Source: Linanthus parryae
Lineage: Eukaryota > Streptophyta > Magnoliopsida > Ericales > Polemoniaceae
DNA length: 64,000 bases
Direction of reading: 5' to 3'
NCBI GenBank assembly: GCA_023055425.1
Contig: JALGPY010000009.1
Coordinates: 53,878,616-53,942,615 of the forward strand
Within the stretch, counting starts at the first letter, position 1. Each line of letters begins with the position of its first letter. Positions 18,689 to 30,585 of this stretch are shown in pieces. The notes under the pieces were generated by a model. The model made no database searches. It was given only the letters and a program-made list of their open reading frames with translations, and was not told where the DNA came from. Position numbers and translations under genes: made by a program.

Positions 18689-21076
18689 TGAGTAACACCC
18701 CCAAAATGACCAAGCCGGAAGCCCGAGTGTGTCACTCCGTACCCGAGAAGAAGTCGGATACAAGGACGTTTAAAATTAGATCCAAGCAAACTCAATTAAA
18801 GGTCTTAAGGTAATACTTCCTTAAAATTCACATCCTTGTGCCTCAAACACAGGCATAAACCAAACTAAAATTCAATGGTAACTAAAAGATATCCTATTTA
18901 TTAAATATGAAAGTTTCTGGAATAAAGTGATGGATCGCGCTCCCGTTAAGTCAAGTTCCCATCTAAACCTGTGTTGAAGAAAACAGAAAGAGAACACCAC
19001 AGTTTCCAACATCAGCAGTAAATACTAGCAAGCAAACACCCACGCATGTAAAATGATGATGAGGCAATTTGTAAAACAGTATGCAATTCGTCATGTAGTT
19101 GTTTGTCTTAAACACATCGGAAGTAAAAGCTTGAAACTAATAAGAAAACAATATAGATTCTAATTTCATTGTATTCTCCTAATGTCATACTCATTGTCTA
19201 AATTAGGGAATTGTAAAATCACATATTCTTCCATTTTCTATTAATAAACATCAAGTACAAAATCACAATGCTAATTTGTTGATACGGCGGGGGGGGGGGG
19301 GGGGGGGGGGAGAACCAACCATCTCGCAAGCATCCAGGGCCTTAAGTGTCAACACCCTTTCAGACTCTTGCAGCCAGAAGGTGAGTACACGGAGCTATTC
19401 GGGGCATTGCAACCGGATTAAATAAAATAAATTGGACGAGGGACCGTAGTCAACACGACCAAGCCAAAAGTAACCATGTTACAACCCCGCACAACTCTTC
19501 CACTTTACGTTATCATCAATTATTAGATTCTTGTGATATTTTCAAGGAATGTTTCAACAAGTGGAGTCAAAGGTTCAAATAGCACATCATGCACACAACA
19601 CACTTCATTTTGAGACAAGTAGAAAGAAATCATTTGTGACGAAGGGCGATAGGAACACTAGGCCTGACATGTTTACTAAACTCAAATACAAGTAGCTACT
19701 GCGACTTAGTCGTGGTATTCGACGTATCCCTCATCCGATAAGTCGTCGCCGTTAACAATATTCTAATCAAACACAATTCCACATAACGATCAATCGTGCT
19801 ACTCTACATGCCATGCAATGATTGTCGGCCACGGTCCTAGCACCCCCATGTTAATTCAACCTAGAACGTCGTTTTAACCCTCACACTACATTCTCAAAAT
19901 CCAATTCATTTTAGCATACTATAACGCTATTTTATTTTACATAAAAAGACTATTTAATTAAAGTAATAATATATTATAACATTATATATTTCTCCGAAAT
20001 TCTCTAACGATAAACTACCGCTTGGCGAATGATCGAACAAGACAATACTCCAAAAGTTTTGCTAAACAACACACCCGGTTAAGTGTTTATTGTGATACAA
20101 TGCCTTAGTGGCAAAGCAGTTTATTTTTGTGAAAAGCTAATACTTTACTGTGAAACATTTAGCCCAGAAAGTGAAAGGGCAGTTAAAATTCGTGAAAAGC
20201 CCTAGAACACCAAATTATATTTCTAACGGTCTCGTTCTCGACTCCAATTCAATTACTCGGCGATTACAACTCGCCTTAGCAACCCAATACACAAAACAAG
20301 TGATAGTTTCTAATTAATTCTATTGGTTCGGCTTGATTTTACCACCTACATAAACTAGGGTTTATGGGTAATCATGAACGAGGATGAATAAGGTGATTCA
20401 AGACGATGATTAACTACGCAAAACAAAGTGAATAACATTCTGAAATTCGAATAGTGATTTGATACTTACATGAGAAGTGAGGGAATTGAGAGATTGAGCG
20501 GAGGAGATGGAGGCGGAGAAAACCCGACTGGATTCTTGGTGGCCGAAGGGCTGCTGGAAATCAAAGAGGTCATAATGACCAATAGAAGAAGTCAACGTAG
20601 GAGAAGAGAATTGGACAAAGAAGAGATGAGAAGAATCTGAAAAAAGAAGAAGAGAGCTGACCTGGAGGTGGCGGTGGTGGCTGGTCACGCAGCTATTGCT
20701 GTTTTGCCGCTGCTCCTATTTCTCTCGAACATAGAACAGGCCACACGAGAGAGAGAGGGATGATGGGGCTGGAGGCTCAGTATTGCAGAGATAACGAAAG
20801 AGAGATCCGATGGTTGAATGCCTTGAGAGAAGAGAGAGAAACGGCGATTTGTTGGGTGTTGGAGAAAAAATCGACGAGAAACCGATTGACAGGAGGAGTG
20901 AATTGGGTTTATATGAAGGAGAAGATCATTCTACCGTGAATGAGTAGAAGATTACAACATTTGGTTGTAAAAGATACTTATACACCTCTAGTTTAGGTTA
21001 AAGACACTTATTACCCACTAGTTTAGGTTAAAGACACTAATCAATTTAGGTAAAAGTCACAAAACCCCCCAAGACT
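18689..21076 (-). repeat. Gypsy (Tekay-like) LTR, truncated by the end of duplication A
   Basis: The plus strand begins TGAGTAACACCCCCAAAAT; read in minus it is an LTR end GGGGGTGTTACTCA, typical for plant chromoviruses. The fuller copy B extends to a PPT and pol tail near 45030. Minus-strand TATA-like TTCATATAAACCC lies near 20925. Short ORFs inside (for example 20410-20688) are leader sequence, not supported genes. Confidence 0.55.
19289..19310 (+). repeat. Poly-G run of 22
   Basis: An uninterrupted run of 22 G. The homologous site in copy B is only GGGG(GG)AAG near 43149. It could form G-quadruplexes or be a sequencing artefact. Confidence 0.9.
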
Positions 21077-21128
21077 CTTTAAGCTGGAGATGCGGAAGAG
21101 TTTTCGCCTGTCGTCTCTTGCTAGTGTA

Positions 21129-21617
21129 CCTAATGTAAGAAACAAAACAAGAAACTCAGTGAGGATAAAGTACGGAATGGGCTTATAGAAATCAGAAAGT
21201 AAACTATGCTACATACCGCAGGCGCCAGTGCCATATGGAGGTCCACATTTGCCGGGACATTTCGCTCAGGTGCTTCCCATGCCTCTTTCTCGAGGTTCAC
21301 CACATCATTATTGCCTGAACGCAAAATAGGTATAAAACCATCAAAAGAATCTTAAATGACATAACATCAGAAGTATCAGTCAAAAAATATCAATCAATCG
21401 TAAAAGAGCATGACAGTAAGAGTACACAATTATAATAATGCTTACTCTCGGGAATCTTTCTAGATGATGATGAGGCCACCGAGGACCTTCGATTGGTAAA
21501 CAAGTCTTCAACAGGGCAAAAGTATTTGTACTTCGTATTTTCAACTCTAGTCCTAGATGAACTTCTTCGTTCCGGTGTGCTGCTCAGGTTCTTTCTCTTC
21601 CTCGAGGCTTCACTCAT
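21129..21617 (-). pseudogene. Small spliced gene-like relic, about 92 codons, unknown
   Basis: I do not recognise the product. On the minus strand exon 1 (21617-21446) begins MSEASRKRKNLSSTPERRSS and ends ...RKIPE, followed by donor GTAAGC. A CAG acceptor opens exon 2 (21314-21217; NNDVVNLEKEAWEAPERNV and on to LAPA), with donor GTATGT. A TTAG acceptor at 21130 opens a third piece with a stop after two codons. Exon phases join in frame (172 + 98 nt = 90 codons), which supports real splicing history. The N-terminus is basic and Ser/Arg-rich, so nuclear-localisation-like. Exon 1 sequence also recurs near 11200-11260, and its end (RRSQ.IPES plus donor) near 27040 and 27540, so it belongs to a repeat family, perhaps a captured host exon or transposase part. 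Confidence 0.4.
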
Positions 21618-21726
21618 TATTACAATTCCCTGATTGAGAGGTAGCAAAGTACCGAGAACAGGAATCTTTTATAGCATAACATCAGAAGAATCATTAGCGG
21701 CTATCAATATTGTATTAATACACGAA

Positions 21727-22165
21727 GTATCTGTGTTGGTAGCATCATTGGAGCACATCTCCGGAAGTGAATGCTTCTTCTATCAAATGGCAGGACCATG
21801 TCTGGAAGGGCAGGAAAAACATACAAATGAGGCTGACGTTGAAGATAAGTTACTAACTAGACCAGGAAAGATCAGTGTTGTTGCAGAGGGTCCAGAAATG
21901 GAGTTCCCTCTCTTGATTCAGGGTGGTGAGTCCAGCTGGAGGAATACTGTCGTGGGTAAGCCGAGATCCACTATGAAACTCAAATACACTCCTAATGCCA
22001 TGGACAGTCAAGGTGTAGTCAATATTCCTGATGAGGTTGTGAGAGCAAACAGTGAAAATGGAGTGCTTGTTCGGTAGGCTGATTATTTGGTAGGACATTC
22101 CCCTGTACTATGGTCAAAAGCAATGCAGAGAAAAAATATGATGCATACGGTTTAGATCAAGTTCA
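21727..22165 (+). pseudogene. LINE ORF1 (DUF4283-type), N-terminal half
   Basis: Open for about 117 codons: SVLVASLEHISGSECFFYQM, then DVEDKLLTRPGK, ISVVAEGPEMEFPLLIQGGE, SSWRNTVVGKPRSTMKLKYT and VVNIPDEVVRANSENG. The 'SW.N.V.G..' start and 'D..G.V.IP.EVV' pattern are those of plant L1 ORF1 proteins ahead of the DUF4283 fold. The frame breaks after ENGV. A hAT-like insert begins near 22170, and ORF1 resumes at about 23314. Confidence 0.55.
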
Positions 22166-22169
22166 GGTG

Positions 22170-23313
22170 AATGATGCTCAAATCCAAATCTGAGCATGAA
22201 TACTTGGATCCATATTCGATCGGACGTTAAGCGGATTCGGATCGGATTCGGATCGGATTCAATTTGTGATATCCACATCCGATCCGACAACCCGCATTTG
22301 GATCCAGATAAGAGAAAATCTAAAAAAATGCCCAAACAAAATATTTAATCGGATCATATCCGGATCCAAATTCGGATCCAGAACAGAGAAGTTCAAAAAA
22401 CACCAAAACATTACAGCAAATAAAAACATTCTGACTACTAACTATTACAATATATATAACTTGGATAGTGGAACTACAAATCCATAAATTCAGAAACATT
22501 ACAACCTCACATCCCATAAATAAAGTCATTCCAAATGTTTTATACATCTAATCATCCACAAATTCAACCCAAAAAAAATAACAAAATTGTCCATAACAGG
22601 AGTTACAATAAACAGAATTTCAAGAATAAAGGAAACTCTCAATTGTTTGATACAGAATCTTATTGTTGCTTCGCTTCTTGAATTAATGCCTATCCTTATC
22701 ATCTTTCCCTACATGATTCTCATATTTCAAATTTGGAAAACCCTAGTTCTCAAACCGTAAACCAACATCAAACCCTAAACTAAGAGCACTAATCAATCGC
22801 CACTATCACATGATCGCACACAAAATCTACAGTAAACGAAGCGATCAATTGAAGAATGACATGAGAAGCGAGATACATAAGATGTGGTAGAGAGAGAGAC
22901 TCTTACCCGCGGAGGACTGCGTTCTTGGCTGGAGTGGTGAGAGAGAGAGAGAGACTCGTCGTCGGATGTCAGCGACTCACTCTCTCGCGAACAGACGGTG
23001 AGTAGTGAGAGAGAGAGGGCTGCGTTCTACTGAAGTCTGAAATCGAACCAACGAGACTACGAAGTGGTGACTGGTGAGTTGCTAGGGTTTTAGATAGATC
23101 ATGTGTTTATATGTGTAGGTTAATTCGTAATTTCTTATAACTTTAAGTGTATTTTGGTTAAAGTATACACGTGTTTATATATGCTAAGGTTAATTAGGAA
23201 TTTGATTTTAAATATCCATATCCAATCTATTTTAAAATGGATCGAACTCGGACTTATCCATTCCGATCGAATCGCCCGGATTTCGGATCGGACCGAACCG
23301 CATTGCAATCCCT
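22170..23313. mobile_element. hAT-like non-autonomous element in LINE ORF1
   Basis: The right end reads GCAATCCCTC (rc GAGGGATTGC). In the inverted copy it is TAGGGATGGCAAT, the typical plant hAT terminus, at 33759. Both ends are rich in GGATCGGATTCGG/GATCCG words. The middle has long GA/CT microsatellites and no ORF of note. The flank next to the end is ACCCTCAT in both arms. The left end is only approximate. Confidence 0.5.
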
Positions 23314-23465
23314 CATGAGGGTACTTGGCTATTTCAATTCCCAGATGAGAGTGACTGCATGAAAATCTTAGAAGAAGCTTCCATAATCTCATATGCTGAA
23401 GTGTGTGTTCCAGTTAAAGCATGGGTAGGAAACATGGCAGGCTCTAGTTTATTTGTTATCCTAAG
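23314..23465 (+). pseudogene. LINE ORF1 (DUF4283) core remnant
   Basis: Reads EGTWLFQFPDESDCMKILEE then ISYAEVCVPVKAWVG. This is the 'FRF....D...ILEE....' and '..YARVCVEI' pattern of DUF4283. It continues the ORF1 half at 21727-22165 across the hAT-like insert. The inverted partner is at 33600-33757. Confidence 0.55.
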
Positions 23466-25248
23466 CAATCAATAAACTTGACACCCTTTGTACAATTCTG
23501 AAACACATCATGATATTTACACCACTTTGAGCCCAAAGACCAGGGCGCGCAATTCTGGTTTCTACATTCTACATTTCGTATAGAAGAGAAACCATATGTC
23601 ATACCCCATTTAACAAATGAACATTGCCCTCACAATTGAGCTTTCACGTACAAAAAGCTTTTGAATCTGCTATACATATGTAAGAAATACCAAGAAAATG
23701 AATCGAACGAGGGGTCATACACAAACTGGTTCAGCCCATGTAATACCATCACTGATTCATATTTGACTTTGTATTGTCTCTCCCTTGAAACATTTAGAAA
23801 ACATTACTTCACAAACTGGATACTTCCCAACCCCATTCAACGTCCTCATTTAGATATAATACACTAACCGTACACAATATTAGTTTTTTTACATACTAAG
23901 CGATTGATCTAGACTAGTGTGCAAAAGTTCAAATCGAACCCTAATGGGAAAAATTATAAACAACAAAAGCAAGTCGAATAGTACATCAAAATTGAGATTC
24001 ATAAACCTAACATACACAAAAATTACTGAATCTTTACATACCCAGAGATGTACAATTTTACAGGCTTGGAGGTAAACTCAAATTGTTCTACTGAAGTATC
24101 AAGACTTCAATATGGGTGACAGAATAGAAAATCTTAATAGAGTGGGGGCTAATTTGTCAGATTTCCGAACTGAGATCTTCAATTGTTTATTGAACTAAGC
24201 GGAGGTAATAATGTTGCTTGAGAATAGGGATATAAATATGGTTGGAGTAGATTTATGGATGATTGTTGTGGCTACAAAATAGAAATGTGGTTAAGAGATT
24301 TGATGAGAAATTTGGAAAGAGAGAGGGAGAGATGAGTCTCTATCTCTTTGGTATGCGATCTTACGGGTCCAACAATGATAAGGAATGGATATTAATATGC
24401 TAATAACTAGTAATGAATTTACTAAGTTACACCTTATATTTAGAAATTTTAGTGCCCTCTTAAACTCTGGTAACCTAAGAACAAAAATGGGCTGCTTAAA
24501 ATGCTTAAGCCGGCCCTGGTAGGAATGTTGATGTTAGTGTGTAACAATGGCATCCACCATCTGCAAAAAGTGTTGCATGTTTGGCCGTAAATGTGTATCA
24601 ATGGCATCCGCAAAACTTAACAGCAGAAAGAATGGAGGGATGCTAGAAGGGGTAAGGCTAAGAGAATGATCTGCTTGCAGAAGTGTCTCACCCTGTGCTA
24701 AATGTGCTAAATGTAAATAACCAAAGAGAGAAAGTAGAGACCTCGAGTAAAATTATTGCTCCTGCAAACCCATTTGCTGCACTAGGTAGATAGAAGAGGA
24801 TGTACAATATATAGATGAGGTAGAATAGACAGAGGCTATAGAGGCTGCAAAAGACATTGAAAGAAGAAAGATCAAGTAGCAGATTATAAAAAAAGTGGAA
24901 GGAAGAATCACTAGCACTTACCTGGAGGGTGGCTCTGTTAGTGACAGTTTGCAAGATCTCTCTACTTTCCCTATAGTTAGCAGGTCAGCCCCTGGTGCAA
25001 TCAGAGACAACTAGTACTAGGAGGCCATCCTCTATGAGTAGCCCAGAAGATACCTCTTCGTTACAAGACACAAACCGCAGGTCTTGTTGAACTTGACAGT
25101 GTCGACACTCAATCCTTTAAAGTTACCAATTGTTCCATCTAGCCAGAAGAAGAAACAGAGCTTCAACAAGTTTTCCCTTCCAACAGGTGGGAAAAGAATA
25201 AGTCTGGGGGAAATAGGGGGTCGCGGCTTTCCTAAATAGAGGTGTGCT
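23466..25248. other. Gene-free part of the left arm
   Basis: No supported gene. 23466-24500 is mirrored at 32480-33600. The minus-strand ORF 24688-24954 is hydrophobic (FYLIYILYILFYLPSAANGF) but isolated, and I treat it as chance. The phrase around 24505 (CTTAAGCCGGCCCTGG) marks the inner edge of the mirrored block. Confidence 0.5.
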
Positions 25249-26110
25249 CCTGTTTTTATTTTTCCATTGTCCTATGGGTATAGGGACATGGAATACCGGG
25301 GGTCTGAATGAGCCCGTGAAAAATAGGGATATGAAATCCTTCATTTTGGAGAATAAGTTAACTCTTCTTGGGCTTCTAGAGACTGAAGTGGGTGAGAAGC
25401 CTTTTGAGAAGCAATTGGGCTGCGATGGATAACTACCAAAATCATCCTCACGGTAGGGACTTGGAAAACATGGGTCCAAATGACCCCATCAGACATAGGA
25501 ATGTGCAAATTTCGGACAATAATTTAGCGCTTCCTGGGCTCGTTGAGACTAAAGTGAAGGAGGAGAAGACTTCAGGGGTCAGAAGCCTTTTAAAAAGAAG
25601 GCTTCACGGGCTACTGTGAATAACAACCGAAATCGTTCTCAGGGTAGAATACGGGTAATGGGGTGTTGAGATGGATTATCATGGGTGATGGGAAGAAAGA
25701 AATTATGGGCTGACCTAAGGAATATAGCTCCCTCTATGAATAACAGCAGATGGATTATCATGGGTGATTACACGAACGACATGGATGATTGTGTGCAATG
25801 TCTTGATGTGGATGAGGCTACGTGTTTACTTGGTCTAATTGGAAAGTGGGAAATCATACATCAACAAAAAAGTATACGACGTTTTGTGAAAATGCTTATG
25901 CCTAATTCACTGGCTGTGTTTGGGGATCCTCTCTGTGCTGACCATTCTCCAATGGTGGTCAAGGTAGGTATCCTAGAGCATACCCAAATAAGCCTCGTAC
26001 GTTTTATGATATGTGGGCAAAGCAACATCAGTTCTTTAAACTAGTTGAAAAGAACTGGAAGTTTGATGACCAAGGTTATTGAATGCAGTGCCTTGGTCCC
26101 AAAAAATCCT
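25249..26110 (+). pseudogene. LINE ORF2 endonuclease domain remnant (left arm)
   Basis: MGIGTWNTGGLNEPVKNRDM then KLTLLGLLETEVGEK is the start of an APE-type endonuclease of plant L1 ('WNVRGLN.P.K', 'LLETKV'). A second, partly duplicated start follows at 25470-25610 (GPNDPIRHRNVQ, LPGLVETKVKEE). Later pieces are GRKKLWADLRNIAPSMNNSR, WIIMGDY and FGDPLCADHSPMVVKV; the SDH-like catalytic motif reads ADHSP. Stops and frameshifts separate the pieces. The endonuclease nicks target DNA for target-primed reverse transcription; this copy cannot. Confidence 0.75.
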
Positions 26111-27110
26111 AATCCTCTTGAGGTGTCTCATTTCAGGCTATCTCCAGTTGCAACACGGTTTAAAAATATATATCCAAGGTGGAGCGTAATTGATGAAAAA
26201 ACTGTTGCCATAAGAGCTTCTGAAAGACTTGCCACATAAATGACAATGGTGTTAGGTGTACTTTCAAAGTGGATTGCAAAAGGCATATGACAATTGATAA
26301 TGTGAGATGGAATTTCCTGTTCATTGTTTTAAATTGCATGTCGTTTCCCTCCAAGATGATCCAATGGATTAGATCTTTTATAAACTCTCCTAGCTACTCG
26401 ATCAAGTATTAATGGTTAGCTTAAAGATCTTATATGAGAGCCCCAGCTACCTGGATTAGCTGATTCAAAGTCCAAGTACGTTGCAAAATCAAATTCGTTG
26501 GATGGAGAGACATAGATGGATACAGAGAGAGAGATTGCAAAATCAAAGATCTGCATAGGAGGATTTGGGAGAGAAAGGGAGAGAGAGAGAGAGAGATACC
26601 TTCCTTCTAAGCATGAGGTTGCCAGAATTTTTCGCCGCCGTTACAGAAAACAGAGAGGGAGGTAATGAGGAAAGCCGTGGAACAAGAAAAGAGGGTTAGG
26701 GTTTAAATATAAAGGTTTAAAACGGATACATTAAAATCGGTTTTTCAGTGTATAACCGCTATTAGGTCTCTCAGTTTCTTTAGGGTTGTTGGGAGGATAA
26801 AGTGAGACTTGAAATCTCGATTTCAAAGCACAAAATGGATTCTCCAACTCTCGGTATTTTAATGAGCGTACTTCAGTATTTTACTTGAGGATAGATTGTA
26901 GCAGTCTCTTTTTGTATAGGAAGTACCCTTCATAGAATATTTGTTCTCCCGCAGTATGCCCTTGTACCTTTGTTTCGACCTGTTGTTTCTTAAAAATGAA
27001 CATTACCCCAAAAAAGTTATAATAGTGCTTACTTTCGGGAATATACTGAGATCTTCTTACCATTCTAGGAACTCAAGCCTTATAAGAGGAATTTCTGTAG
27101 TCTATTAGGA

Positions 27111-27479
27111 ATATAAAATCAAAAATAAACAAATTAATTGGGCAAATGCCCAAAATAAAACTGGAAAAATGATAATAATCGCGTTAACTAAAAAAAATAT
27201 ATATACATAAATAAGGTATTTAATAGTATTAATAAGAGGGCGCACATACATAGAATAGTAAATACAATTACCGGTAGATATGTGGAGATTTTAAATAGAC
27301 AAACGCATTGAGTGTTGACATATGCAACAAGTTCTCATATATTAATTTCCGGTTTCATTTTAGTCATTTGCGCAATTAATATGTTTATTTTTCTAATTTC
27401 ATATTCCTAAAGAACTATAGATCTGCTTCCACCCATTTACATTGCATATCTTTCTCAGAATCCATCTCAAGCTGGTTTC
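27111..27479. other. AT-rich spacer at the centre of the inverted repeat
   Basis: It separates the innermost mirrored blocks. No gene. Its right part (27340-27480) reappears in direct orientation at about 31880-32050. Confidence 0.6.
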
Positions 27480-28871
27480 CGTCTGGACTACAGAGACTCG
27501 TATTATAACACTTGAGTTCCTAAAATGGTAAGAAGATCTCAGCATATTCCCGAAAGTAAGTAGGATTATAATATTTGGGGATACTGTTTATTGAATTAAG
27601 AAACAACAGGTTGAAACATAGTTACAATGAGCATACCCCACAGGTACAAGGGGCATACCCCGGGAGAACAAATACCCTATGGAGGGTACTTCCTAAGTTC
27701 CTATACAAAAAGATACCGCCACAGTGAAGCTTCTACTGCGCAACCTATAAGATTTTCACCCATATCGGTCTGTGTTTTGGCCGGAAGAGAAAGAAAAAAA
27801 AATCCCATCTCAAGTATTGAAATAGGCTCATTAAAATACCCTGATTGGAGAATCGGTTTTGTGCTTTGAAACCGAGACTTATCCTCCCAACAACCCAAAA
27901 GAAACTGAGAGACCTAATAGCGGTTATACACCGAAAAATCAAAATTTCATAGGTTGTAAACCTTTATATTTAAACCCTACCCTTCTTTCTTGTTCAACGA
28001 CTCTCCTCATTACCTCCCTCTTTAAAATCTGTAATGGCGACGAAAATATCGGTGATCTCATACTCAAAACAAAGGTATGTCTCTCTCTCAAACTCTCATA
28101 TGCAGATCTTTGATTTTGCAATCTCTCTCTCTCTCTATGTGTCTGTCTAATTCTCTCCCTCCAACGAATTTGGTTTTGCAATCTCTCTCTCTATCTGTCT
28201 AATTCTCTCCCTCCAACGAATTTGGTTTTGCAATCTCTCTCTCTCTGTATCCGTCTAATTCTCTCCCTCCAACGAATTTGGTTTTGCAACATACTTGGAC
28301 TGTAAATCAGCTAATCCAGGAAGCTGGGGCTATTTTACAAAATCTTTGACCTCCCCATTAATATTGATCGAATAGCTAGGGGAGGTTGTACAAGATCTAA
28401 TCCATTGATCTGGGTGGGAAACCGCATAAAAAAATTTAAAAAATTAACAGGAAACACCATCTCACATTGTCAACTGTCATATGCCTTTTGTAATCAACTT
28501 TGAGAGCACACCTAGCACCCTCATCGTTTACTCCCTCCATCCCAGCCAATTCTGTAAGTTTTCCTTTTTGGGACGTCCCAACCAATTCTTTAAACTTTCC
28601 TAAAATGGAAAGTTTCTACACCCCAAAATAGCATCTTACCCTTACTAAAAATCCAACCTCTTCTTTCAATTGGGCCTAATTAAAATGGATTAAGAAACTA
28701 ACCCACCTAATTAGGCCCTAATGCTTTCATTAACTGTAAACCCTAGTATGTGGATTAATTAGGCAAATCAAAACTCACTCTCTCGTTCATTTCCTATCAA
28801 CCGTCCCACTCTCTCTGTTCTTCCCAAATTCTCGTCGCTCTCTCTCCCTCAGCGGCGTTAGGGTTTGGGCG

Positions 28872-28907
28872 ATGGAAGAACAATCTTCGATTCTCTCTCC
28901 TTTCTGA
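28872..28907 (+). other. Short upstream ORF before the foldback ORF
   Basis: ATGGAAGAACAATC... encodes MEEQSSILSPF followed by TGA, ending 12 nt before the ATG of the 114-aa ORF. If the arm is a captured 5'UTR plus coding exon, this could be a uORF. This rests on reading frame only. Confidence 0.3.
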
Positions 28908-28919
28908 GTTCGATTAGCC

Positions 28920-29264
28920 ATGTCGGAGTACAGAGAAGGGCTCTGGTGTCCCGATTCGTACGACAGCTGGAAAGAGTCCGTCGATTCGGACGCCGTTGAC
29001 TCCTGTGGTGGTTCGTTCGTGCCTGAAACGGAAGATCCGGACGAAACTCAACCGCCTAATAACCTAGGATCTTCGATGGCTGGGTCTGGTAACTTGCATG
29101 GGTCCGATCTGTTAGATTCCGATGAGACACAATCACCGGATGATGAAGACGAACCGGTGGTGGAGTCCGATGATGAACTAGACTTTGATGAGGAGAGGGA
29201 ATACAAGTTCTTGCTGAAGTGGGAAGGAGGTTTAATTTATGAACCCTTGTTCGTCAATTTCTAA
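28920..29264 (+). CDS. 114-aa acidic ORF in the left arm of the foldback element
   Basis: I do not recognise it. It starts MSEYREGLWCPDSYDSWKES, then is rich in Asp/Glu/Ser (LLDSDETQSPDDEDEPVVES, DDELDFDEEREYKF) and ends KWEGGLIYEPLFVNF. It has no membrane segment. A CT-rich 5'UTR-like leader with a short uORF precedes it, which looks like a captured host gene start. The mirrored copy in the other arm has lost the ATG. It could be a real exon of a host gene or a remnant. Confidence 0.45.
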   Translation: MSEYREGLWCPDSYDSWKESVDSDAVDSCGGSFVPETEDPDETQPPNNLGSSMAGSGNLHGSDLLDSDETQSPDDEDEPVVESDDELDFDEEREYKFLLKWEGGLIYEPLFVNF

Positions 29265-30217
29265 ACAGTTCCATTTATGTGATCTGATTTGCTGTGTGAA
29301 CTAAACCCTAGTATGTCGATTTGTGTTCTTCCATCTCTATTGTTGTCTGATCTACTTTGTTCTGTGATCTAAACCCTAGTATGTCGATTTATGTTCTTCC
29401 AACTCCTATTGTTGTCTGATCTGCTTTGTTCTGTGATCTAAACCCTATTCTGTCGATACATGATCTATAAATCTGATATCTTGTGAACTGTGATTCTTCA
29501 TAAGTTCATTCATTTACTATTGTTATGTGATCTACAACCTTTTCAGTGGATTCATGATCCATAAATGTGAATCTTATGAATTGTGATTCTTGTGATGCTT
29601 GTGAACTCTTACCTAATCTGATCTTCATTACTAAAGGGGGTTTACATATTCGATGCATCTACTACTTAAACTGTATTACACATTACACATTTCAAAAGGG
29701 GGTTTAAATATTTGATGCATCTACTACTTAAATTGCATTACACATTACACGTAAGAGTCTCTCTCATCTACACATTTCAAATATGTTAACCCCCTTTTGA
29801 AATGTGTAATGCAGTTTAGTAGTAAATACAACAAATATCTAAACCCCCTTTTAAAATGTGTAATGTGTAATGCAGTTTAAGTAGTAGATGCATCAAATAT
29901 GTAAACCCCCTTTAATAATGAAGATCATATTAGGTAAGAGTACACAGTTCACAAGCATCACAAGAATCACAATTCACAGGATTTACATTTATGGATCATG
30001 AATCCACAGAAAATGTTTTAGATCACATAACAATAGTAAATAAATGCACTTCTCAAGCATCACAGATCACAAGATATCATATTATAGATCATGACTCGAC
30101 AGAATAGGGTTTAGGTAACAGAACAAAGCAGTCAGACAACAATAGAGATGGAAGAACACGAATCGACATACTAGGGTTTAGTTCACACAACAAATCAGAT
30201 CACATAAATGGAAGTGT

Positions 30218-30585
30218 TTAGAAATTGACAAACAAGGGTTCAGATATTAAACCTCCCTCCCAATTCAGGAAGAAATTGCATTCCCTCCCCTCAACAGAGT
30301 CTAGTTTATCATCAGACTCCACCACCGGTTCGTCTTCATCATCTCGTGATTGTGTCTCATCGGAATCTAACAGATTGGACCTATGCAAGTTACCAGACCC
30401 AGCCATCGAAGATCCTAGGTTATCAGGTTGGGTTTTGTCCAAATCTTCCGTTTCAGGCACGAACGAACCACCACCGGAGTCAACGGCGTCCGAATCAACG
30501 GACTCTTTCCATACATCGTACGAATCGGGACACCAGATCCCTTCTCTGTACTCCGAAATAGCTAATAGAACTCAGAAAGGAGAGA
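30218..30585 (-). pseudogene. Inverted partner of the foldback ORF, start codon lost
   Basis: The minus strand repeats the acidic protein (PETEDLDKTQP, LLDSDETQSRDDEDEPVVES, FLNWEGGLISEPLFVNF) with several substitutions. At the position of the initiator Met the sequence reads ATTT instead of ATG. Transcripts across both arms would form a long hairpin. Confidence 0.6.

Larger units (their letters stand above)
11641..21076 (+). repeat. Large direct duplication, copy A (9.4 kb)
   Basis: It matches 34750-44925 (copy B) colinearly, with very few differences by eye. The first shared block is at GATACGATCCGATTATATTT. The match ends after GTCACAAAACCCCCCAAGACT. Main differences: A lacks about 700 bp of the Athila LTR present in B (B 40084-40782), and A has a 22-base G run at 19289-19310. 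Everything inside (protease fragments, MITEs, Athila stub, Gypsy LTR) was assembled before duplication. Confidence 0.85.
22345..27110 (+). repeat. Left arm of a large inverted repeat
   Basis: It pairs in reverse orientation with 27480-34765. Matched blocks: 22345-24500 with 32480-34765; 25375-26180 with 31050-31780; 26225-27110 with 27480-28525. Similarity varies from block to block and is high in many. The arm is composed of LINE ORF1, hAT-like and LINE endonuclease remnants. The section 24530-25240 has no clear partner. Confidence 0.8.

Noticed and set aside
24688..24954. Hydrophobic 88-aa minus-strand ORF as a membrane protein
   Set aside because: AT-rich sequence yields such frames by chance; no start context, homologue pattern or mirrored copy supports it.
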